This document shows positions 9,582 to 18,552 of a stretch of DNA of 23,469 bases, in pieces. The position numbers and the translations under genes are program-made. Within the stretch, counting starts at the first letter, position 1, and every line of letters starts with the position of its first letter. Source of the DNA: Scleroderma bovista (taxonomy: Eukaryota > Basidiomycota > Agaricomycetes > Boletales > Sclerodermataceae); NCBI GenBank assembly GCA_037178675.1, contig JAYMGJ010000154.1:1-23469 (forward strand), given 5' to 3'. The notes beneath the pieces were generated by a model. That model worked only from the letters and a program-made list of their open reading frames with translations. It was not told the origin of the DNA and searched no databases.

Positions 9582-9859
9582 CTGTAAGGAAGTTGCAGCA
9601 CTCTGGCGCAAATCTACCTCAGATGAGGTGCATTCAACCCAGGGACTTCTGGAGGTCTGGCAAGGCTCCCAAGGACTAAGGAGACTAAGAAAACTAGAGA
9701 GTGGAAGGCTGGTTCAGTCACTCCATGACTGAGCTCAAAGATGTACACTGAAGAGAGAATTGTTGCTTAGTAAGCTAGTACAAGCCTACATAGCTAAGGT
9801 AGAGAGCCCAGTATCAGTACTACCAATTCTACACACCTAGAGACAGGACTGTCTCTACA
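9582..9859 (-). repeat. solo LTR-like repeat, inverted relative to 21844-22112
   Basis: The reverse complement starts TGTAGAGACAGTCCTGTCTC and matches the element at 21844-22112 over about 240 bp with substitutions and small indels. Its edge at 9859 is sharp. The other edge near 9582 is blurred, since similarity weakens beyond about 9617. The AGAGACAG/CTGTCTCT ends can fold into a terminal hairpin. No target duplication is detectable. Confidence 0.7.
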
Positions 9860-9888
9860 CTGTGCCCTACACGAGGCCTCCCTGGGAG

Positions 9889-10092
9889 CCCCCCTGCCCC
9901 CTGCCCCCTACCCCCTACCCCCTACCCCCTGCCCCCTGCCCCCTGCCCCCTGCCCCCTGCCCCCTACCCCCTGCCCCCTGCCCCCTACCCCCTGCCCCCT
10001 GCCCCCTGCCCCCTACCCCCTGCCCCCTGCCCCCTACCCCCTGCCCCCTGCCCCCTGCCCCCCTACCCCCTGCCCCCTCCCCCCTGCCCCCC
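9889..10092 (+). repeat. 7-bp satellite CCCCCTG/CCCCCTA, about 28 units
   Basis: The tract is a near-perfect 7-bp repeat in which each unit is CCCCCTG or CCCCCTA in irregular order. Because 7 is not a multiple of 3, it gives a spurious open frame with a PLPPAPC heptad. The minus strand has runs of five G every 7 bases, a strong G-quadruplex pattern. Confidence 0.95.
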
Positions 10093-10261
10093 ATGCTGGA
10101 GAGCTTGTCCGCTCATAGTACCCCCTCTGCCCCCCCTCTCTCCTATCTCCCCCCTATCTCCCCCTCAGCTACATAGTGTGTGTTTTCAGGCAGCCTAGAC
10201 TGCCTGGCCTTGCCCATACCTACCAGTTGGGTGGTTATGCAGGTGTGTGGTCAGATCCCCT
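10093..10261. other. C-rich transition without genes
   Basis: Imperfect C-rich sequence, then unique sequence between the heptamer tract and the next minisatellite. No feature is recognised. Confidence 0.4.
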
Positions 10262-10860
10262 GGACTCGTATGTTTTGTACTGTTGGTGTGGTAGTGTTGA
10301 TTACCAAAAATGTGTAGTTTGGATTACCTAATGTTGTGTACTGTTGGTGTGGTAGTACTGATTATCAAAAATGTGGACTATTGATTAGTTGTTGTAGTGT
10401 ACTACCAAAAATGTGTAGTTTGGATTACCTAATGTTGTGTATTGTTGGTGTGGTAGTGTTGATTATCAAAAATGCGGACTATTGATTAGCCAATATTGTG
10501 TAGTTTGGATTACCTAATGTTGTGTACTGTTGGTGTAGTAGTGCTGATTATCAAAAATGTGGACTATTGATTAGCCAACATTGTGTAGTGTTGTTGTTGT
10601 AGTGTACTACCAAAAATGTGTAATATTGATTACCTAATGTTGGGTACTCTTGGTGTGGTAGTGCTGATTACCAAAAGTGCAGACTGTTGATTAGCCATTA
10701 TTGTGTAGTATTGTTGTAGTGCACTACCCAAAATTTGTAGTGTTGATTACCCAATGTTGTGTAGTGTTGATTACCAAAAATGCGGACTATTGATTAGGAA
10801 ATGTAGTGTAGTGTTTGTGTATTGGAGTTGATTACCAACATTGTGTAGTTTTCATTAATT
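10262..10860 (+). repeat. complex AT/GT minisatellite
   Basis: Repeated words TTGATTACCAAAAATGTG, TGGATTACCTAATGTTGTG, TACTGTTGGTGTGGTAGTG and GGACTATTGATTAG recur in varying order. The composite period is roughly 90-130 bp and is built from shorter, related 20-30-bp modules. No coding potential. Confidence 0.85.
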
Positions 10861-11086
10861 AAATTCAGTAGTGTGATATTCCCACCTTTGTTCTGGTACT
10901 TTTCTTCCCCTTCTGTGGTTCATCCCTGGTCCAAATGTACTGTAAAAATGATTCTGTAACCCATATTACCCTATAGGATCACCATTGGACCCTCATATAA
11001 ATGTGCAAGGGGCTCTGTATCCCCAGAGAGTAGTGCAGGCTTAAAAACACCAAAAATGTTTGCATTTTTGATACATTCAACATATC
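10861..11086. other. unique sequence left of copia copy B
   Basis: No gene is visible. A TATAAATG word (about 10996), a CTCTGTATCCCCAGAG hairpin and an AAAAATG/CATTTTT hairpin (about 11053-11069) are present. The five bases before the LTR (ATATC, 11082-11086) should be the target duplication of copy B, whose partner was lost at the truncated 3' end. Confidence 0.4.
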
Positions 11087-11365
11087 TGTTGAAGTCGCAC
11101 ATGCATCCGGCGTAAACCGTCGACAAATTGCGCACAAGACTGCGACCCATATTAGTAGACTTAGTAATAGTCCTCTTTAGAGTAGATGTTACATGTCACA
11201 TGTCACAGTCACATGTCACACTATTTGTTGTATATAAACAGTGTTCATCACTTATATAATATAACAGCTCTTGACCAGCTACCGCTACCATCTCTGGTTG
11301 TGTGCTCCACCCAACAGGTGAGTTGGAGTAGCAGTTCCTCTACGTATATAGGTATTGCTTCAACA
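11087..11365 (+). repeat. copia 5' LTR, copy B (279 bp)
   Basis: It runs from TGTTGAAGTCGCAC to GCTTCAACA. It has one extra ATGTCAC heptamer in the upstream cluster compared with the copy A 3' LTR. The same TATA box and CAG|GTGAGT splice donor are present. Confidence 0.95.
11231..11238 (+). promoter_or_regulatory. TATA box of copia copy B 5' LTR
   Basis: TATATAAA lies downstream of four GTCAC-type motifs and about 135 bp before the LTR end. It is the expected U3 promoter for the genomic RNA. Confidence 0.7.
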
Positions 11366-11379
11366 GGTTATGAGCCCTG
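11366..11379 (+). other. primer binding site for initiator tRNA-Met anticodon arm
   Basis: GGTTATGAGCCCTG starts immediately after the LTR. It is the reverse complement of CAGGGCUCAUAACC, the anticodon stem-loop of fungal initiator tRNA-Met. This is the half-tRNA priming arrangement known from Drosophila copia and yeast Ty5, and it does not fit a tRNA 3' end. Confidence 0.75.
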
Positions 11380-11463
11380 TGAGCGCACTGTGTGCAGCAA
11401 TGCACCAGGCAGTGCTCCAGCTCCCTGAGCGTCGCTTTAACTAGCTTGAGGCTGTGGACCACA

Positions 11464-11592
11464 GTGAGCTCCTAGCTGAGCCCCTGCACAGCCACAAGGC
11501 GAAGTCGGTTGATGACTTATGCCAGACAGTGAGCTCCTAGTTGAGCACCTGTACTGCCACAGGTGAAGTTCATTGACGACTTGCACTGGCAT
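11464..11592 (+). repeat. 65-bp tandem duplication in the copia leader
   Basis: GTGAGCTCCTAG(C/T)TGAGC begins at 11464 and again at 11529. Both units continue through CTG, GCCACA, GAAGT and TTGA(T/C)GACTT. It lies within the untranslated leader between primer site and gag. Confidence 0.8.
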
Positions 11593-11716
11593 GACCCTAG
11601 TCATGAGTTAGCTGTTGAGAGAAGTGCTTTCACTAGCACTCAGGTGTTTCTTCTTTTCTTGCTTGTCTGTTGTCGCATTCACTTGCTGACTCCGTGGACT
11701 CCCAACAGAATTCACC

Positions 11717-12506
11717 ATGTCCAGCGCTCTCGACAAAATGGTCCCCGTGTTCACTGCCTCCAACTGGCAGCAGTGGCACACTGCAATGCAGGCCTACCTT
11801 CGGGCACAAGGCCAATGGTTTGTTTATTCAACAACCCAGCCTGCTGATGGCCACGACAACCGTAAGGAGTGGGACGAGAACACCGAGAGAGCGCTCGGTA
11901 ATATCACCTTGTGCCTCGCCCCCTCCATCCAGGTTGCCATCTCTGAACTCACTACCGTTAAAGAGGTCTGGAACTACCTCAAGAAGGACTTTGGCGCCTC
12001 CAGTATTGGTTCCACCTATGCTGAGCTTAGCAAGCTCCTGGCCACCAACATTCCTGCTGGCTCCCATCCCACTCCAGCGATTATGAAGCTGCTCAGCCAC
12101 TTCACCTACCTGAAGGACACCGGCTTCGAATTCCCTGTCCCTGTGCAGGCCATGATTATTCTTTGCAAGCTCCCTCCCACTATGGAGGTTGTAGCTCAGA
12201 TACTCAGCCAAATGTCCGGATGAGATCAAGAACCTGAAGCCCGATGGGATCGTCAAAGCTGCTACGCTCTCTTTTGAGCAGAAAGGCGCCTCTTCTTGTG
12301 GCAGTGGTAAGGGCCCCCAGGCCAACAAGCTTAGCGCTGTGAAGCGCAAGCCGGCTGACCCAAAGTTCGCCCAGCAGCAAGGCAGGGCCAACAGCGGTGC
12401 GAGCAGAAACGCTCCTGCCCAAGGACAGGGAGGCCACACTCGATGTGGCAGCAAGAAGGCTCGCGCTCGTCGCGAGAACACCCAAAAAGCTGCCTTCGCC
12501 ACTTAG
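11717..12506 (+). pseudogene. copia gag, frameshifted (copy B)
   Basis: The start ATG at 11717 follows the leader and a possible splice acceptor. Residues 1-168 carry the copia gag fold: NWQQWHTAMQAYLRAQGQW, then ALGNITLCLAPSI and VKEVWNYLKKDFG, typical of the Retrotran_gag_2/UBN2 family. Gag forms the virus-like particle in the cytoplasm. The frame closes at TGA (12221-12223). Coding clearly continues one frame over as DEIKNLKPDGIVKAATLSF, so a 1-bp indel lies near 12218. The basic tail (KKARARREN) ends at TAG 12504-12506 with no CCHC zinc knuckle. Downstream pol is in the same frame as this tail, so the TAG is either another mutation or a gag terminator. Confidence 0.85.
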
Positions 12507-13595
12507 GTCCACTACAATGGACCAGAGCCCACCATTGACCCCCGTGCCTTGGCCCATACTCCCAGTGCTGCCCACTACAGCCCCCCCGTGTTCAAAAACA
12601 CTATCAAGGCCTTCGATTTGGCACACCGCTTGGGGGTAGAGCCCTCCTGCCAGACCATCCACACCCTCGACCAAGTTGTGTTGATGGCTAGTGCAAACCT
12701 GGACCAGCTTTGGGCTGGTCCCTCCTTGCTGAAGTGCCCTCGCCTTGAGGAGCGCATCACCACATATGAGGAGAATGCCATCTCCCTTGGGGATGATGAA
12801 CCGTATGCCCACGAGCCCTTCGCCAATGATGAGTTCGATGAGATTGATGCGATGGTCCTCGACCGCTACAACATGACGTCGATGGCGATGGGCACAGAGG
12901 CCAGCCTCTTCAGGCAAGTACCTTCTGCATGCGTGCTGACTGACACTGACACACTCCCTTTACATGTGCGCTTTACACCGGCACTGTATATAGTGAGTAG
13001 TAACTATAATTTGTCATGTTGTGTCTCCCTGAGCAATGCATATAGTTTTTTGTGTTCGCATGAAATCAATGATGCACGCTGTGCTGGCTGTAAGGGAAAA
13101 ATGGCCAATGGAAGTGAACTTTCTGGTGCCTTCTGGCTACTAGACTCTGGCACATCCCGCCACTTTACCAGTGACATAGGCGATTTCGCCTCCTACAACG
13201 CGCTAAAGCGAGCGCACTACGCCAAAATGGCTAATGGTGTAGCACTGATTGCTGGCATTGGCACGGTATTACTCCGGTGCCTAGACCACAACTCTGGAGA
13301 TGAGAAAGTAATCACACTCACCCAGGTGCTCCATATGCCAGGCACTACTGCACACCTTATTTCTATGGGCGAAATGCTCCAGCGCAATTACAAGGTCACT
13401 GGTGATAAAAGAGGGATTAACCTCACCAACAAGGCACAACGCTTATGGTTTGGGCCAGACCCAGAAGATGATCGCAACATCATTTTTGGGATTAGATCTA
13501 TCCCGATAATTAGATCTAACTATATTGCCTCCGTGAGCAAAGTCAATTACGACATTATGCACCAGAGATTTGGGCACCCCTCTAAGGAAGTACTC
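12507..13595 (+). pseudogene. copia pol, part 1: linker, protease and GAG-pre-integrase start (copy B)
   Basis: Continuous open frame from the TAG at 12504 through the protease (DSGTSRH, about 13144-13164) to the beginning of GAG-pre-integrase (IMHQRFGHPSKEVL). DSG is the aspartic protease active site; its role is cleavage of the Gag-Pol polyprotein. A Cys-rich stretch CSHEINDARCAGCKGK precedes it, at the position where a zinc knuckle might be expected, though it does not match CX2CX4HX4C. Coding ends at 13595, where a foreign block begins. The HHCC cysteines and the first integrase aspartate, present in copy A at 759-926, are missing. Confidence 0.88.
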
Positions 13596-14153
13596 TGATG
13601 CTGTGAGTCAAAGTGTGGATTTGGGTCGGAGTAATAACCCAAACACAACACCAACAAAGGACTATGAAAATGTGCAAGTGGTGGTTTACCTCCGCGGTGT
13701 CCAGAGAGGATATGCTGAGGAGGGGGGAAGGGGATCTACACCAACAGGGTGATGCAGACAGTGATGCAGGATACTCCTGGGGTACAGGAGTAATAGAAGA
13801 CGAAGGGGATAGGGGTCTGGACTCTTCCTAAAGCGTAGGAAGTGTCAAAGCAGGGATTGGGTAGACTGAGACTGAAACAGCGATACTACACCTAGAGATT
13901 GGTGCAGCAAAGGGGCAGGGATGCCTCTGATGTCCAGAGGCAAAGAAGATTGACTGGTATGAAGCCTAGACTCCGCTTGAGCCTAGTATAAAGAATAGAT
14001 CTTGAATAACTTGGATAAACTTGACAGTATTGAGCCTTTAGACCTTCACTGAAGCCTACAAGACTCAAAGAACTGAGGGGATACTGACTGAGAGAGTCTG
14101 AGAGAGGGATAATGTCGTGCAATTGGGTCCTTTCACTGGGCTGAGCCCAGGGG

Positions 14154-14161
14154 TTTAAATA
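14154..14161 (-). promoter_or_regulatory. possible TATA box inside the 2-kb insert
   Basis: On the minus strand TATTTAAA is followed by CCCCTGGGCTCAGCCCAG, which can fold into a hairpin. A TATA box about 560 bp before the minus-strand 3' end would suit an LTR promoter. Inference only. Confidence 0.4.
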
Positions 14162-14220
14162 CATGGGGGGGCACAGCATTAAAGTACAAAAAGAGAAGGG
14201 AGTAAGCAGAATTTGTCAAG

Positions 14221-14275
14221 GATTGGTAAGGGATTGGTAAGAGCTTTGTAAGGGGTTTGTAAGCGATCAGTAAGC
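14221..14275 (+). repeat. 11-bp tandem repeat, five units with GTAAG
   Basis: Five consecutive 11-bp units each contain GTAAG (GATTGGTAAGG, GATTGGTAAGA, GCTTTGTAAGG, GGTTTGTAAGC, GATCAGTAAGC). Further GTAAG words occur on both sides (about 14205, 14297, 14411). On the minus strand they read CTTAC. Confidence 0.8.
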
Positions 14276-15401
14276 AAGGGATAGGCAGGAATGAGTAAGC
14301 ATAGGAAGCATGAATAAGCTGCTGAGTAAAGGAATGAGAGTCATCAGCTGAGTAATATACCAAAAATGCGAAAGGGATAGAGTAATACTGATGACAAGAG
14401 AGCATCAGTAAGCAAGGGATGAGTCACTGCACAGCAGAAGGAGTCATTGATGCACAGCCTAAGAAGTTTGATGGGGGGCTGTGTACCATCAAGAATTTGA
14501 TGGGACAACAATGGGGAAGATCTGAGATTAATAGGGGGATTGATCCGAGACAAAACAGCCACAAGAAGGGTACCAGGGGTCCAGAGGTCTTTTGGGGGGT
14601 CAGCATACACTAAGGTATAGTGCATGTGTTCTAGCACCGCTGAAGCGCAACCATGGGCTCCCTTGACGAGCTCTCTTCTGGGAAAGAACGAGAGAGGGTT
14701 CTTCTTCCTAATAGCACTATAAAGTGGGGGCATTACTGTCATGGTGCTGGGGGACGTCGTCTGAAAGTAGGGAAGCGGATAGAGTACTGAATTCGACGCA
14801 TCCAGGGAAGTGAGACGAATGACAGAGGAAGATGGACATGGCAAGTATCTGGGAGGAAGGGACCATAGGCTGAGGGCTCAGGGGACACAGAGACGACCAG
14901 AGAAGACTTCTCAAGCTTGACAATAGACCTAAGATGACCAAAGTACGTCCTTGACGCAGGACTGACGAGGAGAACGTGCTGACCGAGAACGAGAGGGACT
15001 GAGGGAGCAGGCTGGGAAGATATGTGCCAGGCAGTGCACGGGAACTCTGGGAGAGGCTGTCCTAAGAGCAGGACATAGTGGAGATCTGCAGCAATAGCGG
15101 AGAAATGATCCAGAGAAAATACGGACTCCATAGTGAGCAATGAAGCGAACATCTGGATTGCGGGGGGAATATCTCTGTGGGAAATGAACGGATTTGCGTC
15201 GGAACTTGACAGGCAGATAGACCACGTTCTAGGCTCTCTGACGGTATAGTCACGTGCCTGATAGCTTCAGAAACGACGGAGCTATTCAAAATATCGGAAT
15301 GCTGGCACTGGGCACCTAAAAATGACATTTGGGCGCTAAAAATCATTTCTTCTCTTTCTCCTTCATTTCTCCATCAATTCTTCGGCTTCTTTGATCGTTC
15401 T

Positions 15402-15602
15402 GGTATGGGAGTTGGACTGCAGACGTGTGCATTCCTTTCTCATACCACAATTGACATTATTCCTTCAGTTTCTTCTGCTTCTTGGCGGTTCTCGTGCGAT
15501 AGATGACTGTCTGCATTGGCATTCATCTCTCGCATCAGGATAGTCTTCTTGTGTGATAGATGGCTATGATGAGGGTCCGTCGTGCTTATCCTTCGCATAA
15601 GG
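15402..15602. other. three successive imperfect stem-loops
   Basis: Arms: GGTATGGGAG with CTTTCTCATACC (15402/15446); GTGCGATAGATG with CATCTCTCGCAT (15494/15535, one mismatch); CTTGTGTGATAGATGG with the arm ending TTCGCATAAG (15548/15602). They lie near the minus-strand start of the insert. Folding was judged by eye. Confidence 0.5.
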
Positions 15603-15663
15603 ATCATTCAATATAGGTGTTATCTTCCATGTTCACTGTACCAAACCTGTTTGGTGCATGACA

Positions 15664-17131
15664 CCGGTTATGTCGTACTGGAAGTTTAAATATGTTATCA
15701 CCTTCTATGATGACTACACTTCTCACGCCTGGACTATGCCTCTTTGCTCCAAAGCTGCAGCGATTACGGCTGCCAAAGATTTCCTTGAAATGGTGCATGT
15801 CCAACATGATATGCATGTCATTGGATGGATGTCCAATGCCGGCAGAGAGTATAAATCTAATCTGTTTGATTGAGCACTCCTTGAGAAAGGAATTAAAATA
15901 TACCAAAGTGCTCCAAGAACCCCCATGCAGAATGGCTGTGCCGAGTGTCTAGGGCACACTCTCATGGATAAAGCTGAGTCTATGTGGCATCAAGCCTGCA
16001 TTCCTGACTCCTGGTGGGAATTTGCGTTCGTTCATGCAACCCACATTTATAACCGTACTCTGGTAGCTTGCCTACAATGGTGCACCCCCCATGAAATGCT
16101 TAAGGGGGAGATGCCTAACATTGACCACCTATGTGTGTTTGGCTGTGGAGCCTTTGTTTACCTCCCAGCCTCGGCTCGAGCAAATAAGATGGCTCCCAAG
16201 TCGGAGCTTATGACTTATATCGGTGTTGCCCCTGGCAATGAGTGCAACTTCTTGTTTATGTGCTCCACCAATGCAGTGTTCACCGCTGCTCACGCCGTCT
16301 TTGACGAGCGTCACTTCCCTCGCTGCCCCAAAAACAGGCGCAAACCCCTCGAGAACCCTTTTGGAAGGGCAAACCTGAAACCTACCACCAATCGACCAGG
16401 GAATCCCCCTGATGATATCGACAGTGATGACAATGTGGAACATGACCATGGCTACCAACATCCCCAAGCGCAGGATGACCATCCAACGCACGAGGAACCT
16501 GAGGCCTGAGGAAGAGCCTAATCAACCAAATCCTCCCTGTACACCATCTCCAGTGCCTCCACTGGCACCGAGAATGCCTCCACTGGCTAGAAACCCACCA
16601 CCTCCGGCACTGCAGCGCCCTGGCCGAGCTGAATGCCACAAAAATATGCCGTGACCCCCTGCAGTGAATATCCCTGCCTGCCCCCAACGTGAACGTAGAG
16701 CGCCATTGAGCCCTGGTAATGTGTATGGTGAGCGGCGACATCCCATCGAGCAACTCCAGGATATCGAAAGTGCCTCTCGATGGCAAGAAACAGTGGGTGA
16801 GGCCCCTAGGCCCCCACAACCAGACACACCAGACCATATCCCTGGTGGTTTCCCTGACACCTCTGAAACTCCCAGTGAGGAAGATGTGCAAAAGATGTGC
16901 GAGGAAGGGGGAGCAAACCTAGTCCGATTCCTGATGGGCAAAGCCCTTGAAACCCGTGAGCCTCAATATGAGAGCATTCGCAACTGGTCCTACAAGGACA
17001 TCGCTCGCTTACCCCAAGCTGAGCAGAAACTCTGGCGACTTGCTTGCCAAGAAGAGCTCCATGTGCTGTGCAAGCGCAAGGTCTTTGAGCTAGTTGACCG
17101 TCCCTGAGACCGGAAGGTCATAAAGAATTGA
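15664..17131 (+). pseudogene. copia pol, part 2: integrase core remnant, C-terminal domain and linker (copy B)
   Basis: Coding resumes at the YWKFKYVITFYDDYTSHAWT block. The first catalytic Asp region is deleted and the second reads MSNAGREY, with Asn in place of the Asp of copy A. The Glu of CAECLGHTL remains, so the integrase is dead. The C-terminal block (IGVAPGNECN, VFDERHFPR) and the proline-rich linker follow. Stops: TGA 15871-15873 (copy A has CGA at 1134), TGA 16652-16654 (CGA at 1917), TGA 17105-17107 (CGA at 2370) and TGA 17129-17131, shared with copy A at 2394. A 2-bp deletion near 16505 shifts the frame and creates the TGA at 16507-16509. Confidence 0.88.
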
Positions 17132-18523
17132 TGGGTCTTCGACATTAAGTCAGATGGCTGCAAGAAAGCCCACTTAGTAGCAAAAGGCTTCTCCCAGGTC
17201 GAGGGATTAGATTTCGACCAGGTCTTCTCACCAGTCGTGCACTTTGAAACAGTGTGCCTCATGCTTGTGCTTGCCGCACTTGAGAATTGGTATATTACTG
17301 GACTTGACATTCGGAGCGCCTACTTGTATGGCAAGCTCGATGAAGAGATCTATATGGAACAACCCAAAGGGTTTACAGTTCCTGGGCAAGAGCACAAAGT
17401 GCTCCGCCTCTGGCATGCCCTCTATGGCCTCAAACAGGCCGGCCTAGCTTGGTGGCACACACTCGATGAGTCTCTCAAGGAACTCGGGTTTGAGCACCTT
17501 AAGTCTGAAGCAGGCATCTTCTTCTACAAGAAGAAAGGCACCAACATCGTCATTGGAATAATATATGTTGATGACACTTTATTCTGTGGCCCTAACAAGG
17601 CTGTTGTTGATGCCATCAAAGCGCAGTTCATGCGCAAATGGGAGTGCAGAGACCTTGGAGAACCTAAGGAGTTTCTCCGTATGCGAATCACCTGCAAAGG
17701 TCGTGCTATCCACCTGGATCAGTGCGCGTACCTCCAAAAGGTTGTTGAACGCTGCAGCATGCTCAATGCAAAGTCTGCAAGCACCCCACTGCCAGCTGGC
17801 TACTATGCTGCCAAAAATACAGAGCCTGTTGATGTGGATCTTCACTCCCGTTTCCAGATGGTTATTGGGTCCCTTCTGTACCTTATGTCAGGCACTAGGC
17901 CTGACATTGCCTTTGCAGTCATGCACCTCTCGTGCCATGCCGTGAACCCATCCCAGGACCACCTAAACAAAGCGCTGTATATCTGTCGCTATCTAATTGG
18001 GACGCCTACATACTCCCTAGTATACAATGGTGGATCCAGTGCTGGCCTGATTGCATGCACAGACTCAGATTGGGGATCAGACCCTACCTCTTGCCTCTCG
18101 CAGATAGGTTTCTATCTGAAGCTTGCATATGGCTTGATCAGTTGGACTTCTTGTGTGCAGAAGACTATTGCGTACTCATCCACTGAGGCCGAATACATGG
18201 CTTTGAGCGATTGCGCTTGCCAAGTTACCTGGATTCAAAGCTTGCTCGGTGAGCTCAGCTACAAGCTGAAAGCTATCCCGATTTGCAGTGATAATCAGGG
18301 GTCCATATTCATGGCATCCAACCCTGTAACAGAGCCTCACTCCAAGCACCTTGACATCCGCTACCATGGAATCCGCGAGTCAGTCGTGAAAGGTAATGTG
18401 GAGCTATTCTTTGTTGATGGTGCTGAGAATCCTGCCGATCTGCTCACCAAGAACTTACCATGTGAGAAATTTGTGAAGTTCAGAGCTCAACTAGGCTTAC
18501 AGTTTCCCTCTGGCAGCGTCTAG
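17132..18523 (+). pseudogene. copia pol, part 3: reverse transcriptase and RNase H, open frame (copy B)
   Basis: This is the longest undamaged coding stretch: open from the codon after TGA 17129 to TAG 18521-18523, with a first internal ATG at 17237. RT residues are intact: Asp in TGLDIRSAYLYG (17306-17308) and YVDD (17564-17575). RNase H follows with ACTDSDWGSD, SSTEAEYMALSD, CSDNQGS and KHLDIRYHGIRE, and the C-terminus ends ENPADLLTKNLP. Several Arg-to-Cys changes compared with copy A (SCLSQ, WTSCVQK, DCACQ, LPCEKF) point to CpG decay that may impair function. I label it a pseudogene because the upstream polyprotein is broken; the RT core itself looks complete. Confidence 0.9.
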
Positions 18524-18552
18524 CGCCTTATTCACTGAAGTGCTCTACATGC

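Larger units (their letters stand above)
11318..11708 (+). other. candidate leader intron (391 bp) of copia copy B
   Basis: The donor CAACAG|GTGAGT lies in the LTR and the acceptor CCCAACAG ends nine bases before the gag ATG at 11717 (A of ACC at -3 is favourable). A branch-like TGCTGAC lies about 25 bases upstream of the acceptor. The intron would remove the primer site and several upstream ATGs. It is inferred from consensus only. Confidence 0.5.
13596..15663 (-). mobile_element. unidentified 2,068-bp insert in copia copy B, LTR-like ends
   Basis: The boundaries come from comparison with copy A: copia sequence stops after base 13595 (A 758) and resumes at 15664 (A 927). On the minus strand the insert starts TGTCATGCACC and ends CACAGCATCA (TG...CA). 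It carries a TATTTAAA box in the orientation of a promoter in its second half, so it may be a long solo LTR or a non-autonomous LTR element. The ends are not flanked by a duplication and 168 bp of target are missing, so insertion was followed by deletion or arose by recombination. Minus-strand open frames (up to 166 codons) overlap in several frames, are Ser/Pro/Leu-rich and match nothing I know. Confidence 0.6.

Noticed and set aside
9889..10092. Telomere repeat
   Set aside because: The unit is CCCCCTG/CCCCCTA, not CCCTAA, and it is internal.
9862..10176. 104-codon open frame with PLPPAPC heptads
   Set aside because: It is a by-product of the 7-bp C-rich satellite, which stays open because no stop can form in it.
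11828..12917. 224- and 237-codon minus-strand frames
   Set aside because: Antisense to gag and the gag-pol junction, with codon use set by the sense strand; no recognisable domain.
14344..15346. Several 90-166-codon minus-strand frames in the 2-kb insert
   Set aside because: They overlap in all frames, are low in complexity (Ser/Pro/Leu) and show no motif; LTR-like sequence explains them better.
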